From positions 124,001-188,000 of the forward strand of contig JBFXKW010000005.1 of assembly GCA_050173345.1 (NCBI GenBank): a stretch of DNA of 64,000 nt, in the 5' to 3' direction. Shown piece after piece: positions 53,501 to 61,989 of this stretch (within the stretch, counting starts at the first letter, position 1; each line of letters starts with the position of its first letter). Position numbers and translations under genes: made by a program. Under the pieces are notes generated by a model. That model made no database searches. It was given only the letters and a program-made list of their open reading frames with translations, and had not been told where the DNA came from. This DNA comes from SHWC01 sp050173345. Its GTDB lineage: Bacteria > Pseudomonadota > Alphaproteobacteria > UBA828.

Positions 53501-53726
53501 TGGCCGCGAGCGCCTGCTCACAGAGCGCCACGGCCTCGACCAGCCGGCCGGTCTGGCTGCAGATCGTGGCCAGGTTGTTGAGCGAACGATGATGGTCGGG
53601 CCTGGCCTCGATCGCCGCGCGGTAGAGCGCCTCGGCCGCCGCGATCTCGCCCTTGCCGTGCTGGGCCGCGGCCTCCGCGAAGCGCGCATCGGCGAGCCGG
53701 GCGGCGTTGAGCGGCGCCGTGTTCAC
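50517..53726 (-). CDS. second TPR protein with two TPR plus GT9-like modules
   Basis: A 1069-residue protein with TPR block A (residues about 10-280), a GT9-like domain (about 295-545; HAEQGFGDAIQFVRYVPLLA, AWRGNPAKAGDAVRSLDPAL, TVDTAVAHLAGALARPVWVM), TPR block B (about 562-790) and a second GT9-like domain (about 810-1065; HTEQGLGDVIQFARFLPLLA, AVDTAVAHLAGALGKPLWVL). The arrangement and the closing motif WYPTARLFRQ match the neighbour at 45498, so the genes arose by module duplication. The gene lies 33 bases downstream of the epimerase gene and is probably in its operon. Confidence 0.88.
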   Translation of the reverse strand: MNTAPLNAARLADARFAEAAAQHGKGEIAAAEALYRAAIEARPDHHRSLNNLATICSQTGRLVEAVALCEQALAASPDYVPALNTLGIALRRLGRLEEAVARYRQALELEPDHAGALGNLGLALRALGRNEEAVAPLRRAVALLPESASARLNLGNALRDLDRRKEAEAAYREALALDPNYAEAACNLGSVLRDDGRIEEAEALLRRSLALDPTLAETHYNLGNALKDRGEPEAAITCYREAIRLKPDHVAAHWNLSHMLLLLGRLDEGFAEYEWRWRLKEMGAHGFAGPQWDLNAKPGTPVIVHAEQGFGDAIQFVRYVPLLAARGHEVTLRVRPPLLRLFGRMEGVEVVTELKEGGYAGSHCPLMSLPHGFGTRLDSIPAEVPYLGAAPDAVARFKARLEGPGLKLGLAWRGNPAKAGDAVRSLDPALLAPLLQRPGVRVVSLQKEPAPGDLETLRRFGPVEDWTAELGDFADTAALIAALDLVVTVDTAVAHLAGALARPVWVMLPRLPDWRWLLGREDSPWYPTARLFRQATDGDWAGVIGRMVEALPAPAESASSLLSRGIACLGRGELAEAAALIEQALALDPEDATAHNALGALCERLGKREAALACFARAAALRPAIAEYHVNHAIVLRKLGRVGEAVEAYRRAVEVRPDYFEALLSLGDLLRGLGRRDEAAAAFERVLARRPDDVAALLHLGRLRLEAGRLDEAVRLHERAVSLAPGNGEAHQNLCGALLASGRIEEAIAEGRKAVALDPALDIRLFNLSIALLSAGRYAEGWKLYEHRARESHAASRAALAPKWQAGLRPGTSVLVHTEQGLGDVIQFARFLPLLAAHGHRVVLEVREPLRRLMAGLDMVEVVTRGAALPPVQQQIALLSLPHALGIELDKLPAKVPYLKAPPAAASAWRARLDGGGGRRVGLAWRGSAGHRNDFARSIHPTLLKPLFEVPGVRLASLQKEPRAGDLETLRRFGPIEDWTAELGDLADTAALIEALDLVIAVDTAVAHLAGALGKPLWVLLPYAADWRWLSGRDDSPWYPTARLFRQAGPGDWAGAVARAAAALGGMSV

Positions 53727-53759
53727 GCCCGGCCGCCCGCCACGCCGGGGCGCCGCGCC

Positions 53760-54740
53760 CTAGAGGCCGTGATACTCCCTGAACCAGGCGACGAAGCGCG
53801 GCACGCCCTCCTCGATCCGCGTCCGCGGCTCGAAGCCGAAGTCGCGCTGGATGGCCGTGATGTCCGCATAGGTCTCCTTGACGTCGCCCGGCTGCATCGG
53901 CGCCAGCTCGATGATGGCCTTGCGGCCGATCGCCGCTTCGAGCACCGCCACATAATGCCTCAAGGATTCCGGCCGGTGGTTGCCGATATTATACACGCGC
54001 TCGGGCGGCGTCCCGTCGCGCGCGAGCGGCGGTGCGTCGATCACGCGCAGCACGCCGTCCACGATGTCGTCGATATAGGTGAAGTCGCGGCGCATCTCGC
54101 CCCCGTTGAAGAGGCGCAACGGGCGCCCGGCAAGGATCGCCTCGGTGAACAGATAAGCCGACATGTCGGGCCGGCCCCAGGGGCCGTAGACGGTAAAGAA
54201 GCGCAGGCCCGTGGTCGGGATGCCGTAGAGCCGGGCATAGACATGGCTGATCAGCTCGGCCGACTTCTTGGTCGCGGCGTAGAGCGAGATCGGGTCGTCG
54301 ACCCGGTCGTCCTCGGAGAACGGCAGCTTGCTGTTGCCGCCATAGACCGAGCTGCTCGAGGCATAGACCAAGTGCTTCAGCGCCGGCAGGGCGCGGCACA
54401 GCTCGAGCACCGAGAGCTGGCCGACCACGTTGGTGTGGACATAGGGGTCGGGGTTCTCGAGCGAGTAGCGCACGCCGGCCTGGGCCGCGAGGTGGACCAC
54501 GGCGCTGATCGCCGCCTTGCCGGGCAGCGCCGCGGCGAACGCGTGGCGCTCGGCGATGTCGAGGCGCAGGAACGCAAAGCCGTTGTGCCGGCGGAGCCGC
54601 GCGAGCCGGCTCTCCTTCAGCTCGACCGCATAATAGGGGCTTAGATTGTCGACGCCGATCACCGCGTCGCCCCGGCCGAGCAACGCCTCGCAAAGGTGAT
54701 AACCGATGAAGCCGGCGGCGCCGGTGACGAGGATGGTCAT
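53760..54740 (-). CDS. UDP-sugar epimerase (UDP-glucuronate 4-epimerase-like)
   Basis: A 326-residue extended SDR epimerase. MTILVTGAAGFIGYHLCEAL is the NAD start; HLAAQAGVRYSLENPDPYVH and YASSSSVYGGNSKLPFSED, the YxxxK pair in LYAATKKSAELI, and FFTVYGPWGRPDM are typical. It is similar to UDP-glucuronate or UDP-N-acetyl-sugar 4-epimerases. The UDP-sugar dehydrogenase is divergent across 106 bases, so the pair probably makes and epimerises a uronic acid donor. Confidence 0.9.
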   Translation of the reverse strand: MTILVTGAAGFIGYHLCEALLGRGDAVIGVDNLSPYYAVELKESRLARLRRHNGFAFLRLDIAERHAFAAALPGKAAISAVVHLAAQAGVRYSLENPDPYVHTNVVGQLSVLELCRALPALKHLVYASSSSVYGGNSKLPFSEDDRVDDPISLYAATKKSAELISHVYARLYGIPTTGLRFFTVYGPWGRPDMSAYLFTEAILAGRPLRLFNGGEMRRDFTYIDDIVDGVLRVIDAPPLARDGTPPERVYNIGNHRPESLRHYVAVLEAAIGRKAIIELAPMQPGDVKETYADITAIQRDFGFEPRTRIEEGVPRFVAWFREYHGL

Positions 54741-54750
54741 GCTGGCGCCG

Positions 54751-54779
54751 GCTATAGACGGGCCCGCGGCCGTTGACAA
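54751..54779 (-). promoter_or_regulatory. promoter for the epimerase operon, overlapping a divergent -35
   Basis: On the minus strand TTGTCA (54774-54779) and TATAGC (54751-54756) are 17 bases apart. The plus-strand TTGACA (54773-54778) is at the same place, with a weak GATTAG 17 bases on, ahead of the dehydrogenase at 54847. The shared -35 suggests joint control of the divergent genes. Confidence 0.4.
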
Positions 54780-54846
54780 GGCGGGCGTTTGAAGCGATTA
54801 GCAGGGCACCTGCCACATCGGGCCCAGCGCGCTGTTTCTGGATTTC

Positions 54847-56121
<1,275 letters not shown>

Positions 56122-56129
56122 ACCCGCGC

Positions 56130-57035
56130 TCAGGCCGGCTGTAGGTTCTGCGTCGAAGCGAGCAGGCGTGCGGGCGCCAGCCACCAGTTGGGGTGACGCA
56201 GCGCGAGCATGGCGGCGGCGCGGCTGGCCGCCGCCTCATCCTCGAACAGGCCGAAGCAGGTCGCGCCGCTGCCCGACATGCGGGCGAGCAGGCAGCCGTC
56301 CGATGCGTCAAGCGCGTTCAGCACTTCGCCGATCTCCGGCAGCAGCGTGCGGGCCGGCGCTTCGAGGTCGTTCCGCGTGCGCTTCAGCGCCTCGGCCAAG
56401 GCCCTCGCATCATTGACCGGCGCGGCGAAGGACGCCGGCGGCGAGAACGCGCCGGCCCTCGCCTTGAACACGCTCGCGGTCGAGAGCGGCAGCCCCGGAT
56501 TGACCAGGAGCAGCCCGGCCTCGGGCAGGCCGTCGAAGGGCGCGATCTCCTCCCCGATGCCGCCGACGCGGGCGGCGCGGCCCGCGAGGCAGACCGGCAC
56601 ATCGGCGCCGAGCGAGAGAGCGAGCCCGGACAACACCTCGGCGTCGAGGTCGAGCCGCCAGAGCGCGCAAAGCGCCTTGAGCGCGGCGGCGGCATCGGCG
56701 CTGCCCCCGCCGATGCCGGAGGCGACCGGCAGGCGCTTGACGAGCGTGAGCGAGGCATGGGCCGGCCGGTCGGCCGCTTCCGCCAGGGCACGCGCCGCCC
56801 GCAGCACCAGGTTGTCGGGCCCGGCATCGGCGAGCGCGGCGCCGAACGGCCCGTCGAGCGCGAGCATCAGGCGATCGGCCTCGGCCGCGACCACGGTGTC
56901 GTGCACCGAGGCGAAGGCGATCAGGCTGTCGAGACGGTGATAGCCGTCGTCGCGCCGGCCGAGCACGTGCAGGAACAGGTTGAGCTTGGCCGGCGCGGCG
57001 ACGCGCAACCGGCCGGCGGTCGCGCCGCGCCTCAC
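56130..57035 (-). CDS. ispE: 4-diphosphocytidyl-2-C-methyl-D-erythritol kinase
   Basis: A 301-residue GHMP kinase of the MEP isoprenoid pathway. The start is GTG 57035 overlapping the TPR lipoprotein stop (GTGA), which gives RVAAPAKLNLFLHVLGRRDD near the N-terminus, then DGYHRLDSLIAFASVHDTV. The ATP motif is LPVASGIGGGSADAAAALKA, and GADVPVCLAGRAARVGGIGE and ARMSGSGATCFGLFE follow. A long in-frame extension to 57197 is a shadow of the previous gene. Confidence 0.94.
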   Translation of the reverse strand: MRRGATAGRLRVAAPAKLNLFLHVLGRRDDGYHRLDSLIAFASVHDTVVAAEADRLMLALDGPFGAALADAGPDNLVLRAARALAEAADRPAHASLTLVKRLPVASGIGGGSADAAAALKALCALWRLDLDAEVLSGLALSLGADVPVCLAGRAARVGGIGEEIAPFDGLPEAGLLLVNPGLPLSTASVFKARAGAFSPPASFAAPVNDARALAEALKRTRNDLEAPARTLLPEIGEVLNALDASDGCLLARMSGSGATCFGLFEDEAAASRAAAMLALRHPNWWLAPARLLASTQNLQPA

Positions 57036-58876
57036 TCCGTGACGGTTCGATTGGCCGCGTTGGTCGCGGCCTCGGCATCGGCCGCGAGGCCGCGGCTCAG
57101 CTTGAGCCTGACCTTGGCCGCCAGCTCCTCGTCCGGCCCGAGCGCGAGCGAGCGCTCCCATTGGAAGCGCGCCTCGGCCTTGCGGCCGGCCTGCCAATAG
57201 GCGTCGCCGAGATGGTCGTTGATGATCGGGTCGTTCGACAAGAGCTCGACCGATTTTTCGAGGTTGCGCACCGCGCCCTCATAGTCGCCGAGCTGGTAGA
57301 GCGCCCAGCCCAGGCTGTCGATGATGTAGGGATCGTTCGGCCTGAGCTCGACGGCGCGCTCGATCATCTGCAGCGCGCGGTCGAGATTGGTGCCCTGCTC
57401 GACCCATGAGTAGCCGAGATAGTTGAGCACGAGCGGCTGGTCCGGTTCGAGCTCAAGCGCGCGCAGGAAGTCGTCCTCGGCGCGTTGCCAGTTCTTGATG
57501 CGCTCATTGGAGATGCCGCGCACGTAATAGAGCGACCAGTGGCGCTGCTCGATCTCGTGGATGCGCGAGAACGCCACGTCGTAGGCCTCGGCCGCCTCGC
57601 GATAGCGCTCGGCCTGACGCAGCACGTCGCCGAGCGTGATGGCGGCGTCGGCGCGGTCGGGCCGCTCCGCGATCGCGGCATTGAGCTTCTCGACCGCCTC
57701 GTCGACCCGCTCAAGCGCGGCGAGATCGGCGGCAGCACGCAGCCGCGCCGTCCAGATGAAGGGCGAGTCCGGCGCGATCGATTCGTACATCGCGAGCGCG
57801 TCCTCGGGCCGGTTGAGCGCATCGAAGGTTTCGCCGATCAGCATGCGGGCGACGTCGAAATCCGGCCTGATCTTGAGGGCGAGGCGGGCGTAGAGCAGGC
57901 CGGCGTCGTTGCCGCTCTCCTGCGGCACGGCGCTCGCCGCGTCGAACAGTGCCTCGGCGATGCCATGGTCGATGTCGGTGACCGGCGGCGGCGGCTCGCC
58001 GCCGCTCTTCAGCCGCGCCTCCACTGTCTCGAGCCAGACCGAATCCGGGTTCTCCTTGAGATAGTTCGCGTAGAGGGCCTCGGCGACCTCGCGCCGGTCG
58101 GTGCGCTCCAGCATCGAGCCATAGGCCTGCACCGCGCGCAGCGAACCGCCCGGCGAGGTGTCGAGCGACTTCACGTAGTGAGTCTCCGCGGTCGCGATGT
58201 CGCCGCCGGCATCGGCGATCAGCCCGGCCTGGAAATTGTAGTAGCCGCTATAGGCCTGGCGCCGCGCCAAGGGCTGCAAGGCGACGAGCGCGGGCTCGAC
58301 GCCGCCCTCGGCGAACTCGATCCAGGCTTCGAGCGTGGGGACCAGGAGCGCGTATACCCCGTCGCGCGGGATGTCCTTCAGGCGGTCCTTGGCGGCGCTC
58401 AGCCGGTCGTGCTGCACGTCGTCGACGACCAGGAGGAGGTGCGCGATGCGGGAAGACGGGTCGGCCTCGATCAGGCGCGGTGCGAGCTCGCGCGCATCGT
58501 CGATGCGGCCGTCGGCGACCAGCAGCGTGACGGCGCGCTGCAGCAGCGCGCGATCGCCCGGGTCGCTCTCGAGTGCGCGGCGCATGAACTCGGCGGCCGC
58601 CGTGATGTCATGATTGGCATAGGCGTAGCGGCCGGCGAGGTAGTCCCCGAAGCCGGAAGGCGACGCGTCGGACTCGGCGACCTTCAGGTCGGAGAGCGTG
58701 TCGTCGAGCGCGGCCTCGTTCGCGTTGTCGGCGTTGTCGCTCTGCGCACAGGCGCCGATCACGGCGACCGAAAGAAAGGCGGCCAGCCCGACGACGCTCG
58801 ACAGGCGCAGCCAGGGCAGCAGCGACGCGCCGCCCGCCCTCGGAGCCAGGAAGGAACGAACCCGCTTCACATCCAT
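57032..58876 (-). CDS. TPR lipoprotein
   Basis: A 614-residue protein with a signal peptide and lipobox (LAAFLSVAVIGAC) at about residues 22-43. The mature part opens with ADNANEAALDDTLSDLKVAE and then consists of about a dozen TPR units (YLAGRYAYANHDITAAAEFM to the C-terminal half HWSLYYVRGISNERIKNWQR, LNYLGYSWVEQGTNLDRALQ). This matches the alphaproteobacterial family found beside ispE. Role unknown, perhaps an envelope assembly scaffold. The stop overlaps ispE. Confidence 0.88.
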   Translation of the reverse strand: MDVKRVRSFLAPRAGGASLLPWLRLSSVVGLAAFLSVAVIGACAQSDNADNANEAALDDTLSDLKVAESDASPSGFGDYLAGRYAYANHDITAAAEFMRRALESDPGDRALLQRAVTLLVADGRIDDARELAPRLIEADPSSRIAHLLLVVDDVQHDRLSAAKDRLKDIPRDGVYALLVPTLEAWIEFAEGGVEPALVALQPLARRQAYSGYYNFQAGLIADAGGDIATAETHYVKSLDTSPGGSLRAVQAYGSMLERTDRREVAEALYANYLKENPDSVWLETVEARLKSGGEPPPPVTDIDHGIAEALFDAASAVPQESGNDAGLLYARLALKIRPDFDVARMLIGETFDALNRPEDALAMYESIAPDSPFIWTARLRAAADLAALERVDEAVEKLNAAIAERPDRADAAITLGDVLRQAERYREAAEAYDVAFSRIHEIEQRHWSLYYVRGISNERIKNWQRAEDDFLRALELEPDQPLVLNYLGYSWVEQGTNLDRALQMIERAVELRPNDPYIIDSLGWALYQLGDYEGAVRNLEKSVELLSNDPIINDHLGDAYWQAGRKAEARFQWERSLALGPDEELAAKVRLKLSRGLAADAEAATNAANRTVTE

Positions 58877-58879
58877 CAC

Positions 58880-58997
58880 CCTAGAGCAGGATCGCCCGGG
58901 ATGGAATCGCTTTGCGATCCATTCGGGGCGTGAATCCTGCCCTGCCTAATAAGTTTAGTGCACGAGCCGGTCAGGTTGAGCCCGCCTGACCGGATCC
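58880..58997. repeat. family D palindromes upstream of the TPR lipoprotein gene
   Basis: Unit 1 (58880-58946) has TAGAGCAGGATCGCCCGGGA, a central GGAATCGCTTTGCGATCC (itself a perfect hairpin) and CGTGAATCCTGCCC. Unit 2 (58957-58997) has GTGCACGAGCCGGTCAGG-ttgagcc-CGCCTGACCGG. Both relate to the repeats at 12171 and 20230. They lie in the gap between the TPR gene and ETF-QO. Confidence 0.8.
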
Positions 58998-59077
58998 CGC
59001 CCCAGGTCGTCACAGGATAAAGGCAACGGCATGGCAGCCCCGGTGAATTCTGAACCCGGGAGGTTACCGAAATCCGC

Positions 59078-60718
59078 TCACATGTTCGGATAGTTGGGGC
59101 CGCCGCCGCCTTCCGGCACCACCCAGTTGATGTTCTGGCCGGGATCCTTGATATCACAGGTTTTGCAATGAACGCAGTTCTGCGCGTTGATCTGCAGCCT
59201 GGGCGCCCCGGACTCCCGGTCCACGATCTCGTAGACGCCGGCCGGGCAATAGCGCTGCTCGGGCGCATCGTAGACCTTGAGGTTGAGGCGGATCGCGGCG
59301 CCGGGATCGCGCAACTGGAGGTGGACCGGCTGGTCCTCCTCATGGTTGGTGTTCGAGATGAACACCGAGGAAAGCTTGTCGAAGGTGACCACGCCGTCGG
59401 GCTTGGGGTAGTCGATCTTGCGGCAGCTTGCCGCCGGCTTGAGCGTGCGATGGTCCTCGCGGTGCCCGAACGTCCAGGGCGTCAGGCCGCGCAGCCAGAG
59501 CTCGATCCCGCTATAGAGCGTGCCGGGGACGAGGCCCCAATGGAACGCCGGGCGGCAATTGCGCACCTGCCTGAGCTCCTGCCCGACCCAGGAGCGGCGC
59601 ACCGCGCCCGGATAGCCGGCGAGCTCGTCATGCCCCTCGCGGCCCTCCGCGAGCGCGGCGAACGCCGCCTCGGCGGCCAGCATGCCGGTCTTGATCGCGT
59701 TGTGGCTGCCCTTGATCTTCGGCACGTTGACGAAGCCGGCGGCGCAGCCGATCAGCGCACCGCCCGGGAAGACCAGCTTCGGGATGGACTGCCAGCCGCC
59801 CTCGTTGATGGCGCGCGCGCCGTAGGAAATGCGCTTGCCGCCCTCGAAGATCGGGCGGATCGCCGGGTGGGTCTTGAAGCGCTGGAACTCGTCATAGGGC
59901 GAGAGGTAGGGGTTCTCGTAGTCGAGCGCGACGACGAAACCGACCGAAACCAGGTTCTCCTCGAAGTGGTAGAGGAAGCTGCCGCCATAGGTCTTGGCAT
60001 CGAGCGGCCAGCCGAAGCTGTGCTGCACCAGCCCGGGCCGGTGCTTGGCGGGGTCGACCTCCCACAGCTCCTTGAGGCCGATGCCGTAGGTCTGCGGCTG
60101 GGTGCGCTCGCGCAGCTTGAAGCGCTGGACCAGCTCCTTGGTGAGCGAGCCGCGCGCGCCCTCGGCGAAGAGGGTGTATTTCGCATGAAGCTCGATGCCG
60201 GGCTGGTAGCTCGGCTTGTGCGCGCCGTCGCGGCCGACGCCCATGTCGCCGGTCGCGACGCCCCTGACACTGCCGTCGTCGTGATAGAGCACCTCGGCCG
60301 CGGCGAAGCCCGGATAGATCTCGACGCCGAGCGCCTCGGCCTGCTGGGCGAGCCAGCGGCAGAGCGCGCCGAGGCTGATGATGTAGTTGCCGTGATTGTG
60401 GATCTGCGGCGGCAGCATCCAATTCGGCATGCGCCAGGCGCGTTTCGCCGTGAGAAAGAGGAAGCGCTCGGCGCTGACCGGCGTGCGCAGCGGCGCGCCC
60501 TTCTCCTTCCAGTCGGGGATCAGCTCGTCGAGCGCCTTGGGCTCGAACACCGCGCCCGACAGGATGTGGGCGCCGATCTCCGAGCCCTTCTCGACGATGG
60601 TGACGCTGACCTCGCGCCCGGCCGCCGCTGCCAGCTGCTTGAGCTTGATCGCCGCCGCGAGCCCCGCCGGGCCGCCGCCGACGACGACCACGTCGTAGCT
60701 CATCGCCTCTCGCGTCAT
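59078..60718 (-). CDS. electron transfer flavoprotein-ubiquinone oxidoreductase
   Basis: A 546-residue membrane-associated enzyme that passes electrons from ETF to ubiquinone. The start ATG 60718 follows GGGAGG. FAD binding is MSYDVVVVGGGPAGLAAAI; GAHILSGAVFEPKALDELIP, YIISLGALCRWLAQQAEALG, FAEGARGSLTKELVQRF, and VGFVVALDYENPYLSPYDEF are the family core. The 4Fe-4S cluster is at the C-terminus: RYCPAGVYE and NCVHCKTCDIKDPGQNINW. It partners the etfB-etfA genes at 39.4 kb. Confidence 0.97.
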   Translation of the reverse strand: MTREAMSYDVVVVGGGPAGLAAAIKLKQLAAAAGREVSVTIVEKGSEIGAHILSGAVFEPKALDELIPDWKEKGAPLRTPVSAERFLFLTAKRAWRMPNWMLPPQIHNHGNYIISLGALCRWLAQQAEALGVEIYPGFAAAEVLYHDDGSVRGVATGDMGVGRDGAHKPSYQPGIELHAKYTLFAEGARGSLTKELVQRFKLRERTQPQTYGIGLKELWEVDPAKHRPGLVQHSFGWPLDAKTYGGSFLYHFEENLVSVGFVVALDYENPYLSPYDEFQRFKTHPAIRPIFEGGKRISYGARAINEGGWQSIPKLVFPGGALIGCAAGFVNVPKIKGSHNAIKTGMLAAEAAFAALAEGREGHDELAGYPGAVRRSWVGQELRQVRNCRPAFHWGLVPGTLYSGIELWLRGLTPWTFGHREDHRTLKPAASCRKIDYPKPDGVVTFDKLSSVFISNTNHEEDQPVHLQLRDPGAAIRLNLKVYDAPEQRYCPAGVYEIVDRESGAPRLQINAQNCVHCKTCDIKDPGQNINWVVPEGGGGPNYPNM

Positions 60719-60856
60719 CCCTGCCTCCCGCTGCGCTGCCGCGTGCGCGGCGGACCGTCTGCGATCCTCGCGGGCTCTTATCGTCCGTTTGCGCCGGAGG
60801 GTCAATCGAGCGTATCAAGCGGAAACAGCGGTTGAGCAGCGTCCGGAGAGCGCATC

Positions 60857-61693
60857 ATGGCGAGCACCGAGGAGCTTCGCGCCCTGCTCGCTTTTCACGT
60901 CGAGGCGGGCGTCGACATCGCGGTCGGCGAGACGCCGGTCGATCGCCTGAACCAGCCGCCGCCGGCGCAGCCGCCCGAAACCCGGCGCCCCGCCCCACCG
61001 CCTGCCGCCGACCCCGCGCCCGTGCGACCGCGGCCGACACCGATACCGGCCGCCACGCCGCCCGCTGCCGGGCTCAGCGACGCCGCAAAGAGCGCGCGCG
61101 AGATCGCCGCCGGCTGCGCCGACCTCGCCGCGCTGCGCGCCGCGCTGATGAGCTTCGATGCCTGCCCGCTCAAGCGCACCGCGACTACGACGGTGATCGG
61201 CGACGGCAACCCGGCGGCGCGCATCATGCTGGTCGGCGAGGCACCCGGCGCCGAGGAGGACCGCCAGGGCCTGCCCTTCGTCGGGCCGGCCGGCAAGCTG
61301 CTCGACCTGATGCTCGCGACCATCGGGCTCGACCGCAGCACGGTCTACATCACCAACGTGCTGCCCTGGCGGCCGCCCGGCAACCGCACGCCGACGCCCG
61401 ACGAGATCGCGACCTGCCTGCCCTTCGTCGAGCGCCAGATCGAGCTGGTCGCGCCCAAGCTCCTGATCCTGGTCGGCGGCATCGCGGCCAAGGCCCTGCT
61501 GCACAGCGCCGAGGGCATCACCAAGCTACGCGGCCGCTGGTACGAGCTTCGCACCCCGGGCATGGCCAGCCCCATTCCGACCACAGCGATCTTCCACCCC
61601 GCCTACCTGCTGCGCCAGAACGCCGCCAAGCGCGAGGCCTGGCGCGACCTGCTCGACATCGAGGCGCACCTGAAGCGCGACCCGCCCGCCTGA
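60857..61693 (+). CDS. family-4-type uracil-DNA glycosylase
   Basis: A 278-residue DNA repair protein that removes uracil. A Pro/Ala-rich N-terminal part (about 30-75) precedes the core: SFDACPLKRTATTTVIGDGN, IMLVGEAPGAEEDRQGLPFV (motif 1), GPAGKLLDLMLATIGLDRST, ITNVLPWRPPGNRTPTPDEI, LLILVGGIAAKALL and IFHPAYLLRQNAAKREAWRD (motif 3). The classical Fe-S Cys quartet of archaeal family 4 is not clear, which is usual for this alphaproteobacterial branch. The start ATG 60857 opens a divergent gap with ETF-QO. Confidence 0.9.
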   Translation: MASTEELRALLAFHVEAGVDIAVGETPVDRLNQPPPAQPPETRRPAPPPAADPAPVRPRPTPIPAATPPAAGLSDAAKSAREIAAGCADLAALRAALMSFDACPLKRTATTTVIGDGNPAARIMLVGEAPGAEEDRQGLPFVGPAGKLLDLMLATIGLDRSTVYITNVLPWRPPGNRTPTPDEIATCLPFVERQIELVAPKLLILVGGIAAKALLHSAEGITKLRGRWYELRTPGMASPIPTTAIFHPAYLLRQNAAKREAWRDLLDIEAHLKRDPPA

Positions 61694-61989
61694 CGGCCCC
61701 GGCATTGCAACAAAATCTTAATCCTAGTCCGTTGAAATAGGCCAAGTTTCATCCGCGTGACGGCGCCCGGCGCGGCGTCGCGCCAAACCATCGCCGCCGC
61801 GAATCAGGCCATGATGGCCGGGCGGTGGCGGTTCCGGGGTGTGGCCCGTGGGCGACAGAACCAGGCTTGAATGTGGCTGATTTGCTGGGTTGTGCCATTG
61901 GGCGGGCCCGGCTAGAAGGCCAGCCAAGGTGGGCGGCTTAACCAAAACACCACCGGCGCAACAGATCAACAAAACCGCAAGGGGAGCTG

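Noticed and set aside
50703..54644. A 1313-codon plus-strand open frame opposite the second TPR-GT9 gene and the epimerase
   Set aside because: It spans three unrelated genes on the other strand, including the end of the epimerase, and has only antisense-type composition.
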